Assembly: GCA_014874185.1 (NCBI GenBank)
Contig: JACWAF010000032.1
Location: 35,620 to 99,619, forward strand
Origin: Nitrospirota bacterium
GTDB lineage: Bacteria > Nitrospirota > Thermodesulfovibrionia > Thermodesulfovibrionales > JdFR-88
DNA length: 64,000 nucleotides
Direction of reading: 5' to 3'
The notes under the pieces were generated by a model that ran no database searches, had not been told where the DNA came from, and saw only the letters and a program-made list of their open reading frames with translations. Shown here in pieces: positions 23,973-31,962 of this stretch. The stretch's first letter is position 1. Each line of letters opens with the position of its first letter. The position numbers and the translations under genes are program-made.

Positions 23973-24551
23973 TTATCCTCTTTTTATCTTCACTTCGTCC
24001 GCGGATTCTTCCTTTTTTGGCCTTCTGGAGACCGCGACGAGCGTAGCCCTTATGACCTTGCCGTTATATGAATAGCCTCTCCTGAACTCCTCGACCACGG
24101 TATTGTCCTCAACGTCCTCTCGTTCCACCTGGCTGATGGCGTGGTGGTACTCCGGGTTGAACGGAAGCCCCAGGGCGGGCACCTGCTTGAGGCCGAATTT
24201 GTCCAGCACCCTCAGAAGCTCGCGCAGGGTCATCTCGACGCCTTCCCGCAGACCGTCCGCGCCTTCCTTTGCGTGCTTCAATGCCGTCTCAAGATTGTCC
24301 AGGCTGGGCAGGATATCTTTCATTATGTCTTCGTTCGCGTATTTGAGGGACTCCTCTTTCTCCTTCTGCCAGTGGCGCTTGAATGTCTCGAAATCGGAGT
24401 ACAGGCGAAGGTACTTGTCCTTCTGCCGGCTTATCTCCTCTTCCAGCGAGCGGACGACCTCCTCCCTTGGCGCTTCCTCAAGAAGGGGCTCTTCGGGAGG
24501 GCCCTGCCCCGCCTCCGCCCCTTCTCCTTCAAATATCTTCCCTTCTTCCAT
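23973..24551 (-). CDS. grpE: Nucleotide exchange factor GrpE
   Basis: A 192-residue GrpE. The acidic N-terminus (EEGKIFEGEGAEAGQGPPEEPLLEEAP) leads to a long helix (VRSLEEEISRQKDKYLRLYSDFETFKRHWQKEKEE) and the C-terminal beta domain with the signature 'FNPEYHHAISQVEREDVEDNTVVEEFRRGYSYNGKVIRATLVAVSR'. It releases ADP from DnaK. It is placed between hrcA and dnaK, the standard order, with short gaps and no repeats in between. Confidence 0.95.
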   Translation of the reverse strand: MEEGKIFEGEGAEAGQGPPEEPLLEEAPREEVVRSLEEEISRQKDKYLRLYSDFETFKRHWQKEKEESLKYANEDIMKDILPSLDNLETALKHAKEGADGLREGVEMTLRELLRVLDKFGLKQVPALGLPFNPEYHHAISQVEREDVEDNTVVEEFRRGYSYNGKVIRATLVAVSRRPKKEESADEVKIKRG

Positions 24552-24581
24552 ATCCCTGAACTCCTTTAAGTTTTTTTATCT

Positions 24582-25628
24582 TCAGTCTATTTCACGGTCC
24601 CGGATGCGCTTCTCGGCGAGCGTGTCCGTCAGAAACTGGGCGGTGGCGCGCACCATCTCGATGGCCTTGGGATAATCCATCCGGGTAGGGCCGATAACGC
24701 CGACGGTGCCCGCGCTCCGTTCGCCGTGCCTGTAAGAGGCGACCACCATGCTGAGGTCTTTCAGTTCCCTCACCGGGTTCTCGGAGCCTATAAGGACGCT
24801 TATCTCGCCCTCGCTCTCGGCGCAGATCTTTTCGAGGAGCTTCATCATCAGGTGTTTGTCTTCCACGGCCCGCGCTATGGCCTTTATCCTGTCCGAAAAA
24901 TCCGGGAGGCCTATCAGGTCCGAGAGCCCGTAGATATAAATCTCGCCCGTGGGGAATGTGAGGGCCTCGCGGCAGATGCTTACCGCCTTTGAGATAAGGA
25001 GGTCGCAGAGGGCCTTCTCCCTGGACATTTCTTTTATAAGTTTAAGTCTTATTTCATCTATCGTATAGCCGGAAAATTCCGAATTCAGGTACTCGGAAAT
25101 CCTGCGGAGCGTGCGCGGGGTTATCTCCTGCTCCATCGGGAGGACCTTGTGTTTTATAATCCCTTCATCAGTCAGAAGGAGCACCGCTATCCGGTTCCCC
25201 CTGTAGCCGAAGAGCTCTATCCTGTTCAGCGTGGCCCTCTCGCTGGTGAGGGGCGCGGCCAACCCAAGGTAATTGAGGTTCTCCGAGAGGGTCCTTGCCG
25301 CCCCGTCCAGAAGGCCGTTCAGGTCTTCCCTGAGCACCTCCAGCTTCGAGATGAAACTGTTTATATATCTGGTCTCCATGTCCTTGAGCTTTTGAACGTA
25401 GTCCACATATAAGCGGTATCCCCTGTCCGTTGGCACCCTTCCAGCCGAGGTATGGGGCTGCCAGACAAAGCCCAGGTCCTCCAGGTCGGCCATGATGTTC
25501 CTGATAGTGGCCGGAGACAGATTGAAGACATACTTCTTCGTGATCAGCCTGGAACCCACCGGCTCGGCCGTCTCTATGAAGCTCCGGACTATCGAGAACA
25601 GGACCTTTTCCGCGCGATCGTTAAGCAT
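24582..25628 (-). CDS. hrcA: Heat-inducible transcription repressor HrcA
   Basis: A 348-residue HrcA. N-terminal winged helix (RAEKVLFSIVRSFIETAEPVGSRLITKKYVFNLSPATIRNIMADLEDLGFVWQPHTSAGRVPTDRGYRLYVDYV), then the GAF-like domain ending 'MSVVASYRHGERSAGTVGVIGPTRMDYPKAIEMV' (here LSMVVASYRHG...). HrcA binds the CIRCE element to repress hrcA-grpE-dnaK-dnaJ, and depends on chaperone activity for folding. A perfect CIRCE lies 10 bp upstream of its start codon, so autoregulation is well supported. Confidence 0.95.
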   Translation of the reverse strand: MLNDRAEKVLFSIVRSFIETAEPVGSRLITKKYVFNLSPATIRNIMADLEDLGFVWQPHTSAGRVPTDRGYRLYVDYVQKLKDMETRYINSFISKLEVLREDLNGLLDGAARTLSENLNYLGLAAPLTSERATLNRIELFGYRGNRIAVLLLTDEGIIKHKVLPMEQEITPRTLRRISEYLNSEFSGYTIDEIRLKLIKEMSREKALCDLLISKAVSICREALTFPTGEIYIYGLSDLIGLPDFSDRIKAIARAVEDKHLMMKLLEKICAESEGEISVLIGSENPVRELKDLSMVVASYRHGERSAGTVGVIGPTRMDYPKAIEMVRATAQFLTDTLAEKRIRDREID

Positions 25629-25638
25629 CCTTACTCCT

Positions 25639-25665
25639 TTAGCACTCTCGGAGCGAGAGTGCTAA
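25639..25665 (-). promoter_or_regulatory. CIRCE operator of the hrcA operon
   Basis: TTAGCACTC-N9-GAGTGCTAA, an exact match to the CIRCE consensus, just upstream of hrcA. This is the HrcA binding site. The element would sit at or just after the transcription start, which is the usual repression geometry. Confidence 0.95.
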
Positions 25666-25885
25666 AATAGATTAGCAATTGACAGGGGATGGTGTCAAGA
25701 CCCGTGCCTTCAAGTGACAAGCTGGCAAGTAACAAGAGACAGTACCCCTCACCTCTCTCCCCCAAGGGGCGAGGGGACAACCCACCCTGCACCCCTCCCA
25801 AGAGGGGACTGAATTTCCTCCCCCCTTTGCGAAAGGGGAGGTTAGGAGGGGTTAGTCCGGTTCTGATTCATAACTCCTTTTGGCG
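25666..25885. repeat. Tandem repeat hairpins upstream of the hrcA promoter region
   Basis: Two KGG-type hairpins (CCCCTCACCTCTCTCCCCCAAGGGGCGAGGGG near 25744-25775; CCCCCCTTTGCGAAAGGGGAGG near 25818-25845) flank a copy of the second family (ACCCACCCTGCACCCCTCCCAAGAGGGGACT, near 25781-25812). No ORF. Confidence 0.65.
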
Positions 25886-26107
25886 GGTTCAAGTTTGCAA
25901 CCAGACCTGTCCAAGATAAATTTTTTGGACAGCATTTCAATTAAGGGAAAAAGTGAAAATAGTTTGTCATTCCGCAGGTAGTAAGCGGGAATCCAGTCTG
26001 TAGGCCTTTTTCGTGGGAGTCACCCGCCCACGGGTGACCCGATCCGCTTTGGAACAGAAAGGTCCTTTTCAGATATCTTGGACAGCTGTGGTTTGCAAAC
26101 CTGAACC
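25886..26107. mobile_element. MITE-like element with about 34-bp terminal inverted repeats, copy 1
   Basis: Left end GGTTCAAGTTTGCAACCAGACCTGTCCAAGATAAA; right end, read on the opposite strand, GGTTCAGGTTTGCAAACCACAGCTGTCCAAGATA. About 222 bp with no coding capacity. Inside is a GTCATTCCGCAGG...GCGGGAATCCAG block and a perfect inverted repeat GTCACCCG-CCCA-CGGGTGAC. Related copies lie at 53642-53799 and 56021-56358. The size and lack of a gene suggest mobilisation in trans by an unseen transposase. Confidence 0.7.
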
Positions 26108-26226
26108 AGCAAGAGAATCCAATTTTTAAGTTGTTCTTTCAAAGACATTTTAAACCTGGATTCCCGTTTAAAGCAGTCCGCGGGAATGACGGACAAGAAC
26201 TCGCTGATTTGAAGGCGAGCAGAATC

Positions 26227-26250
26227 AAAAAGGGGCCTTTCGGCCCCTTT
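26227..26250 (-). terminator. Intrinsic terminator of the NADH-oxidoreductase operon
   Basis: Stem AAAAGGGGCC / GGCCCCTTTT with a 4-nt GAAA-type loop, located 22 bp downstream of the NuoG-like stop and giving a T-run on the minus strand. Confidence 0.8.
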
Positions 26251-26271
26251 TCTCTTAAATGGGATATTTCT

Positions 26272-28719
26272 TTACGCCCCTTCTATCTTCACCGCCACGG
26301 TCGGGGCCTCGCCGTTTGCAGAGGGCTTGGTCAGGAGGTTCACCCTGGCGTGGGCGAAGTGCGCGGGCACGAAGAGCATCCCTTCCGGCACCTCGTCCGT
26401 CACCTTGGCTTTCACATAGATGGACGCGCCGTCTTTTGCCGTTATCTTGGTGAATTTCTCGTCAACCACCCCGTAAGTCTTTGCGTCCCTGGGGTTCACC
26501 TGGATATAGGCGTCCGCTATGGCGGAGCTTATGTTCTTGGATATGGTGGTCAGGCTGCCCGAATGCTGCATCAGTATGCCCGTGGCAAGTATAAGCGGGT
26601 GGCCGCTGTCCGGCATCTCCATCTCGGCCTGCTCGACCGGGACAAACGATGCCGCAGCCTGCTCCCTGAAGCAGAGGGAGAGGTGATTGGCTATTTCCGC
26701 GTCCAGGCCCTCTTCGTCCTTTGCCCCCATATCAAGCTGCATCAGGCGCCCAAGGTTCCTCAGTATCTGCCAGTCGGGCATGGAGGAGCCGGTCTCGGGC
26801 AGGCACTTTATGAACTTCTGCGGCTTTCCGGTGGCCCCCACGAAGAAGCCTTCCTTCTCGGCCCAGCTTGCGGCAGGAAGCACCACATGGGCCATCTGCG
26901 CCGTCTCGGTGAGCAGAATATCCTGGACAACCAGGAATTCGATGCCTTTAAGGACCTCTTCCGCCTTCGCCGCATCAGGGAATGTGACGGCCGGGTTCTC
27001 TCCCATGATATAGAGGGCCCTGAGATTGGGCCTGTAGAGCATGTCTTCCACATTGAGGCCGCCTTCGGGCCTTACTCCCGCCTCAAGCATTCCAAGCGTG
27101 TCGGCGAACTCCGCCGGAAGCCCCAGCGCCTCCGGCCCCCTGCCAAGCAGCAGGCAGAGGTCCATCAGGGCAAGCATGGTGCCCGTGCCCTTGGTGTTCT
27201 CCGAGCTGCCTATAGAGGCGAACAGCATCGGGTTCCTGGCCGAGGCAAGCGTCTTCGCTGCGTTCCTGATCTCATCGGCGCTGATGCCGGTGATCTCCGA
27301 AACCTTTTCAGGCGTGTATTTGGCAAGGGCCTCTTTCAGGGCGTCGAAGCCGTGTGTGCCCTCGGCCTTTTTGTCGTATATGCCCTCATCCAGCATGGCC
27401 TTCATTATGCCGTTTACCAGAGCGGCGCCGGTTGCTGGTTTTATCCTCATCCACCTTGTGGCCCAGCGGGCCAGCTTGGTCTGCTTGGGATCGGCCACTA
27501 AAAGCGTGGCGCCAAGATCGCGCTTTGCGGCAAGCACCTTTAATCCATAAATCGGATGCGTTGAAGTCAAATCGCTCTCAAGCACGAAGAGAACGTCGGC
27601 CTTTAAAGGCGCGTTCAGCTCCACAGGAAGCGCCCTTATGTTGAAGGCCTTTTTGAGGGCCTCCGATATCTTCCCGTATCCGAAGTGGGCGCGCGAATCG
27701 ATGTTCTTCGACCCCAGGGCGTCCATGAATTTTTTCAGCATGTAGTTGTCTTCTACCGAGCACCTCTCGGAGCCTATCGCCCCGATGGTCTCCGCGCCGA
27801 AGCGGGATTTAATCTCCGACAACCTTTCGGAGATATACCCCAGGGCCTCTTCCCATGTGGCGGGCTGCAGGTTCCCCTCTTTTCTGATAAGCGGGGTGGT
27901 GAGCCTGTGCTCGCTTTCTATGTAGTCGAAGCCGAACCTTCCGCGCGGGCAGAGGTCGCCCTCGTTAATTCCCGTGCCGTCGATGCCCCTGGCGCGCACG
28001 ATCTTGCCCTCCCTAAGGGAAAGGGTCGTGGTGCAGCCCACGCCGCAATAGGGGCAGATGTTTTCCTTGTCTTCAAGGAACCATACCCTTGAGCGGTATC
28101 TGAAGGGCTTCGTCCCAAGCGCCCCCACCGGGCAGGCGTCAACGCACTGCCCGCAGAACTCGCAGTCCAAAGTCTCCTCGAACGCCGGGCTCACCTTCGA
28201 TTTGAACCCCCTGCCAAGAAGGTTTATCGCGCCCACGCCCTGGTGCTCGCGGCAGACGCGCACACACTTGCCGCACAGGATGCAGCGGTTCGGGTTGCGC
28301 TCTATGAGCGGGGCCGCGAGGGACTCCGGGTCGTGCTTCCTCTCGGCCGCGAACCGGCTCTCCGCCGGGCCGTACTTGAAGGCAAGCTCCTGCAGCTCGC
28401 ACTCGCCCGCCTTGTCGCATATGGGGCAGTCAAGAGGATGATGGACGAGGAGCAGTTCAAGGACGGTCTTCCTGGCCTTCTCCAGCTTGGGGGTCTCGGT
28501 ATGGACGACCATATTGTTTTCAGCCGGGCTGGAGCAGGCAGCAAAGAGCTTCTTCTGTCCCTCCACCTCCACAAGGCACAGGCGGCAGCCGCCGTAAGGA
28601 GTGAGCCTTCTGTCCCAGCAGAGGTGCGGTATGTAGATACCGTTTGCCAGGGCCGCCTGCAAGATGGTGGTCTTCGGGGGAGTCTGGACCTTAATGCCGT
28701 TGATGGTTAGCTCTATCAT
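26272..28719 (-). CDS. NuoG/FdhA-like FeS-molybdopterin-fold subunit, probably without Mo ligand
   Basis: An 815-residue protein. In order: [2Fe-2S] domain (C34, C45, C48, C62); His-Cys3 [4Fe-4S] ('HPLDCPICDKAGECELQ', about 93-109); two ferredoxin clusters ('CILCGKCVRVCREH', 'CEFCGQCVDACPVGA'); and a molybdopterin-oxidoreductase fold with its own [4Fe-4S] ('CPYCGVGC', 'LCPRGR'). Where formate dehydrogenases have a Cys/Sec metal ligand (NVDxCARxC/U-H), this protein reads 'NIDSRAHFGYGK', so it looks like NuoG rather than an active formate dehydrogenase. No H-cluster motif (TSCCPxW) is present, so it is not a hydrogenase. It is the last gene of the operon, overlapping the NuoF stop by 4 nt. Alternative: a subunit that docks an external enzyme. 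Confidence 0.75.
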   Translation of the reverse strand: MIELTINGIKVQTPPKTTILQAALANGIYIPHLCWDRRLTPYGGCRLCLVEVEGQKKLFAACSSPAENNMVVHTETPKLEKARKTVLELLLVHHPLDCPICDKAGECELQELAFKYGPAESRFAAERKHDPESLAAPLIERNPNRCILCGKCVRVCREHQGVGAINLLGRGFKSKVSPAFEETLDCEFCGQCVDACPVGALGTKPFRYRSRVWFLEDKENICPYCGVGCTTTLSLREGKIVRARGIDGTGINEGDLCPRGRFGFDYIESEHRLTTPLIRKEGNLQPATWEEALGYISERLSEIKSRFGAETIGAIGSERCSVEDNYMLKKFMDALGSKNIDSRAHFGYGKISEALKKAFNIRALPVELNAPLKADVLFVLESDLTSTHPIYGLKVLAAKRDLGATLLVADPKQTKLARWATRWMRIKPATGAALVNGIMKAMLDEGIYDKKAEGTHGFDALKEALAKYTPEKVSEITGISADEIRNAAKTLASARNPMLFASIGSSENTKGTGTMLALMDLCLLLGRGPEALGLPAEFADTLGMLEAGVRPEGGLNVEDMLYRPNLRALYIMGENPAVTFPDAAKAEEVLKGIEFLVVQDILLTETAQMAHVVLPAASWAEKEGFFVGATGKPQKFIKCLPETGSSMPDWQILRNLGRLMQLDMGAKDEEGLDAEIANHLSLCFREQAAASFVPVEQAEMEMPDSGHPLILATGILMQHSGSLTTISKNISSAIADAYIQVNPRDAKTYGVVDEKFTKITAKDGASIYVKAKVTDEVPEGMLFVPAHFAHARVNLLTKPSANGEAPTVAVKIEGA

Positions 28720-30581
28720 GCCTGTTCAACTCCTTTTAGTTCTTTTTCTCTGGCCCTGGCGATAAGCTCGCCCCTGAGCCTGCCGGGGCCTATCTTCAGC
28801 GCGCCGAACTTGCAGGTCTCATAGCAGCTCCGGCATTTTACGCAAAGCTCCTGGTTAATCTCGTGCGGCTTCTTCCTCTCTCCGCTTATGGCCTTCTGCG
28901 GGCAGACCCTGGCGCACGCGCCGCAGCCCTTGCAGGTCTCCGGGTCCACATAGAATGTTGTAAGCGTGCGGCAGACGCCGGCCTTGCACCATTTATCGTG
29001 TATATGGGACTCGTACTCGTCCCTGAAGTATCTTATCGTGGAGAGTATCGGGTTCGGGGCGGTCTGACCAAGGCCGCAGAGCGAGCAGTTTATAACGTCT
29101 CCGCAGAGGTCCTGCAGAAGCTCTATGTCTCCGGGCTGTCCGCGCCCCTCGGTTATGTCCACCAGCTTGTCATGGAGCACCTTTGTGCCTATCCTGCAGG
29201 GCGGGCATTTGCCGCAGGACTCGTCCGTGGTGAACTCCAGGAAGAACTTGGCAACGCTCACCATGCAGTTGCTGTCGTCTATGACCACCATGCCGCCCGA
29301 GCCCACGATGGCCCCGGTCTGGACGATGTCTTCATAGGTGACCGGGGTATCCAGCAGGTTCTCCGGTATGCAGCCCCCGGAGGGGCCGCCAAGCTGCACG
29401 GCCTTGAATTTCTTGCCCTTTCTGATGCCGCCGCCTATGTCGTAGATGACCTTTCTAAGCGGTATGCCCATCGGCACCTCGATGAGCCCTATATTGTTCA
29501 CCGCGCCGGTCAGGGCGAAGACCTTGGTGCCGGTGGACTTCTCCGTCCCCAGGCTCCTGAACCACTGCGCCCCGTGCAGTATGAGGGGCGGGATGTTCGC
29601 GTAAGTCTCGACATTATTAAGGACGGTGGGCTTCTTCCATAAACCCTGCACGGCCGGGAACGGCGGGCGGGGTATGGGCATGCCGCGCTTTCCTTCCAGC
29701 GAGCGCATGAGGGCCGTCTCCTCGCCGCAGACGAAGGCGCCCGCGCCCTGGTAGATCTCTATATCCAGGTTAAAGCCGGAACCAAGTATGTTTTCGCCCA
29801 GGAGGCCATAGGCCCTGGCCTGGTCTATCGCAAGCTGAAGTCTCTGGACGGCCAGCGGGTACTCGGCGCGGACATATATGTAGCCTTTCGATGCGCCTAT
29901 GGCCTTCGCGCCGATTATCATGCCCTCCAGGACCACGTGCGGGTCCGCTTCCATCACGGAGCGGTCCATGAACGCGCCGGGGTCGCCCTCGTCGCCGTTG
30001 CAGAGGATGTACTTAAGCTCTCCGGGCACGCGGTTGCAAAGCTCCCACTTCAAGCCGGTTGGGAAGCCCGCGCCGCCGCGCCCGCGGAGGCCCGACTCCT
30101 TCACCTCTTTTATTATCTGTTCGGGGGTCATCTCCAGGAGGACCTTCGCCGCCGCCTGGTAGCCGTCCCTCGCTATGTATTCCTCTATCTTCTCGGGGTC
30201 TACGAGACCTTTGTTGCGAAGGGCGCGGAGCACCTGAAGGTTGAAAAACGGTATGTCCTTCATTACGGGCAGGGTGCTCTTCTTCTCGGGCTCCTTGTAC
30301 ATGAGCCGCTCCACCGGCCGGCCCTTGAGGAAATGCTCCTCCACCAGCACGGGGATGTCTTCGGGCTTCAGCTTCTCGTAAAAAATCCCCTCCGGGTAGA
30401 CTGTCATGATCGGGCCCTGGGCGCAGAAGCCGTTGCAGCCGGTGAGGACCAGGTTCACTTCCTTCTCCAGCCCGCGTTTTGCCAGCTCCTCCTGCAGGGC
30501 GTGCTTCACCTTCAGGCTGCCGCTCGCGATACATCCCGTACCGCCGCAGATCATAAGGTTTACTCTGTATCCTGTCTCCAT
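28716..30581 (-). CDS. NuoF/HydB-like NADH- and FMN-binding subunit
   Basis: A 621-residue HydB/HndC-type subunit. An N-terminal thioredoxin-like [2Fe-2S] domain (CGGTGCIASG ... CNGFCAQGP) is followed by the NuoF core: 'GLRGRGGAGFPTGLKW' (NADH/FMN), 'GDEGDPGAFMDRSVMEADPH', 'GAGAFVCGEETALMRSLEGKRGMPIPRPPFP' and the [4Fe-4S] motif 'ESCGKCPPCRIGT'. The C-terminus carries two ferredoxin clusters ('CKGCGACARVCPQKAI', 'CVKCRSCYETCKFGAL'). This domain order is typical of electron-bifurcating HydABC/Hnd and NADP-reducing enzymes, more than of complex I NuoF, which lacks the two end domains. It oxidises or reduces NAD(P)(H); whether it bifurcates electrons is inference. Confidence 0.88.
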   Translation of the reverse strand: METGYRVNLMICGGTGCIASGSLKVKHALQEELAKRGLEKEVNLVLTGCNGFCAQGPIMTVYPEGIFYEKLKPEDIPVLVEEHFLKGRPVERLMYKEPEKKSTLPVMKDIPFFNLQVLRALRNKGLVDPEKIEEYIARDGYQAAAKVLLEMTPEQIIKEVKESGLRGRGGAGFPTGLKWELCNRVPGELKYILCNGDEGDPGAFMDRSVMEADPHVVLEGMIIGAKAIGASKGYIYVRAEYPLAVQRLQLAIDQARAYGLLGENILGSGFNLDIEIYQGAGAFVCGEETALMRSLEGKRGMPIPRPPFPAVQGLWKKPTVLNNVETYANIPPLILHGAQWFRSLGTEKSTGTKVFALTGAVNNIGLIEVPMGIPLRKVIYDIGGGIRKGKKFKAVQLGGPSGGCIPENLLDTPVTYEDIVQTGAIVGSGGMVVIDDSNCMVSVAKFFLEFTTDESCGKCPPCRIGTKVLHDKLVDITEGRGQPGDIELLQDLCGDVINCSLCGLGQTAPNPILSTIRYFRDEYESHIHDKWCKAGVCRTLTTFYVDPETCKGCGACARVCPQKAISGERKKPHEINQELCVKCRSCYETCKFGALKIGPGRLRGELIARAREKELKGVEQA

Positions 30582-30616
30582 CTATATCATCCTCCGGACC
30601 ATTTATTTCTTTCTCC

Positions 30617-31000
30617 TCAGTAGGATGTCTCGCTGCCCGCTACAAGGGCAAACTCGTCCACCACCTTGCCCCCCTGCACGTGCTCCTTGAATATCCTGCG
30701 GATCTTTTCGGGGTTCAGGAGCTGGTATTTCACCGGGGCATGGTTAAGCATTTCGACGGTCGCCATCGGCTCCCTGGAGCAGAAACCCGCGCACCCGGAA
30801 TTGGTGACAATCACATCCTTTATATTTTCTTTCGCCATCTCGTCCATGAGGGCGTTCATCACTTCCCTTGCCCCGGCGGCTATGCCGCAGGTGCCCATGT
30901 GGACGGTGATCTTGGCCCTGTATCCGCCTTCACGCAGTGTGAAGGTGGACTTGTACTCCTCTTTTATCTTCTTCAAGTCGTCTACTGTTAATTTCGGCAT
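30617..31000 (-). CDS. Thioredoxin-like [2Fe-2S] ferredoxin (HndB-like)
   Basis: A 127-residue protein matching small ferredoxins of the HndB type: 'ITVHMGTCGIAAGAREVMNALMDEMAKENIKDVIVTNSGCAGFCSREPMATVEM', with the four cluster cysteines in the C-x4-type...C-x3-C pattern. In Hnd/HydABC operons this subunit lies between NuoE- and NuoF-like genes, exactly as here. Of the first cysteine pair only one Cys is in the obvious TCGIA position, so cluster ligation should be checked. It probably relays electrons within the oxidoreductase. Confidence 0.8.
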   Translation of the reverse strand: MPKLTVDDLKKIKEEYKSTFTLREGGYRAKITVHMGTCGIAAGAREVMNALMDEMAKENIKDVIVTNSGCAGFCSREPMATVEMLNHAPVKYQLLNPEKIRRIFKEHVQGGKVVDEFALVAGSETSY

Positions 31001-31014
31001 TACAAGGCCTCCTT

Positions 31015-31962
31015 TTATTCGTATTCCTTCAGGATATCAAGGGCCGTTACAGGATTAAGCGAGCCGTGCGTGTCCTTGTCCACGACAACGACGGGGGCAA
31101 GACCGCAGGCCCCCAGGCACCGGACGCTCTCCAGAGAGTACTTCTTGTCCGGCGTCACCTCGCCGATATCTATGTTGAGCCTGTCCTTGAGCTTGGCCAG
31201 TATCTCTTCGGAGCGCTTCACGTAACAGGCCGTCCCAAGGCAGACCCTTATGTTGTGTTTCCCTTTGGGCTTCATGGTGAAGAAGGAATAGAATGAGACC
31301 ACCCCGTGCACCTCGCTTACGGGCAGGTTCAGCCCGCGCGCGATGTGCCTCTGCACCACGGGGGGCAGGTAGCCCACAAGCTCCTGGGACTCCTGAAGGA
31401 CAGGTATCAGGCTTCCCGGTTTTTCCTTGTAGCGGGCTATTATCTCATCCAGCTTTGCCGCTATCGCCTCGTTATAGTCCAGCACTCCAGGGCCGGTGGG
31501 GGCCGCTTTTCTGCGAAGCTCCACTCCCTTGTTGACCGCCTCTTTCAAGAGGGCCGGCGAGAAGGGCTTTGGAAGATAGTCCACTATGCGCAATGTGAGC
31601 GCCTCTTTAATGCTCTCCTGCGAGGGATAACCGGTTATGAGGACTATGCCCACGTCGGGGTCTTTCTTCCTGACCTCGGCCATGAATTCTATGCCGTCCA
31701 TCTCGGGCATCTTGATGTCGGTGACTATGACATCAAATGACTTCCCGTTATCGAGCTTCCTCAAGGCGTCGGGGCCGGACTCCGAGGTCTCCACCTCGAA
31801 CCCCTCCGGCGCGAGCACCCTCTCGCAGCTCTTCAGGACAATCGGTTCGTCATCAACAACGAGGATTCTGCCTTTCACCTTTGATTCCTCCTTGGCCACG
31901 GGAAAATTTAAAAGATCTTTTTCAAATACGGGGGCTGAAGCCCCCTTGGGTTCTGTTCTCAT
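31015..31962 (-). CDS. Response-regulator receiver domain fused to NuoE/HydC subunit
   Basis: A 315-residue fusion. Residues about 30-150 are a complete receiver domain: 'GRILVVDDEP', phospho-acceptor Asp in 'FDVIVTDIKMPEMDG', Thr in 'VLITG', Lys in 'DYLPKPF'. Residues about 165-315 are NuoE: 'IIARYKEKPGSLIPVLQESQELVGYLPPVVQRHIARGLNLPVSEVHGVVSFYSFF', then the [2Fe-2S] ligands 'CLGTACYVKRS' and 'VRCLGACGLAPV'. The ATG at 31962 overlaps the upstream stop (ATGA). A GTG at 31878 with GGAGG at 8-nt spacing is a strong alternative that starts precisely at the receiver domain. It lies directly downstream of a GHKL ATPase gene. Phosphorylation could gate electron flow through the complex; this is inference. 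Confidence 0.88.
   Translation of the reverse strand: MRTEPKGASAPVFEKDLLNFPVAKEESKVKGRILVVDDEPIVLKSCERVLAPEGFEVETSESGPDALRKLDNGKSFDVIVTDIKMPEMDGIEFMAEVRKKDPDVGIVLITGYPSQESIKEALTLRIVDYLPKPFSPALLKEAVNKGVELRRKAAPTGPGVLDYNEAIAAKLDEIIARYKEKPGSLIPVLQESQELVGYLPPVVQRHIARGLNLPVSEVHGVVSFYSFFTMKPKGKHNIRVCLGTACYVKRSEEILAKLKDRLNIDIGEVTPDKKYSLESVRCLGACGLAPVVVVDKDTHGSLNPVTALDILKEYE

Noticed and set aside
26131-27501. 456-aa plus-strand ORF opposite the NuoG-like gene
   Set aside because: Starts in MITE repeat sequence and mirrors the codon structure of the real minus-strand gene.
26272-28719. [FeFe] hydrogenase large subunit
   Set aside because: The N-terminal FeS layout resembles HydA, but the H-cluster motifs (TSCCPxW and later Cys motifs) are absent and the rest is a molybdopterin fold.
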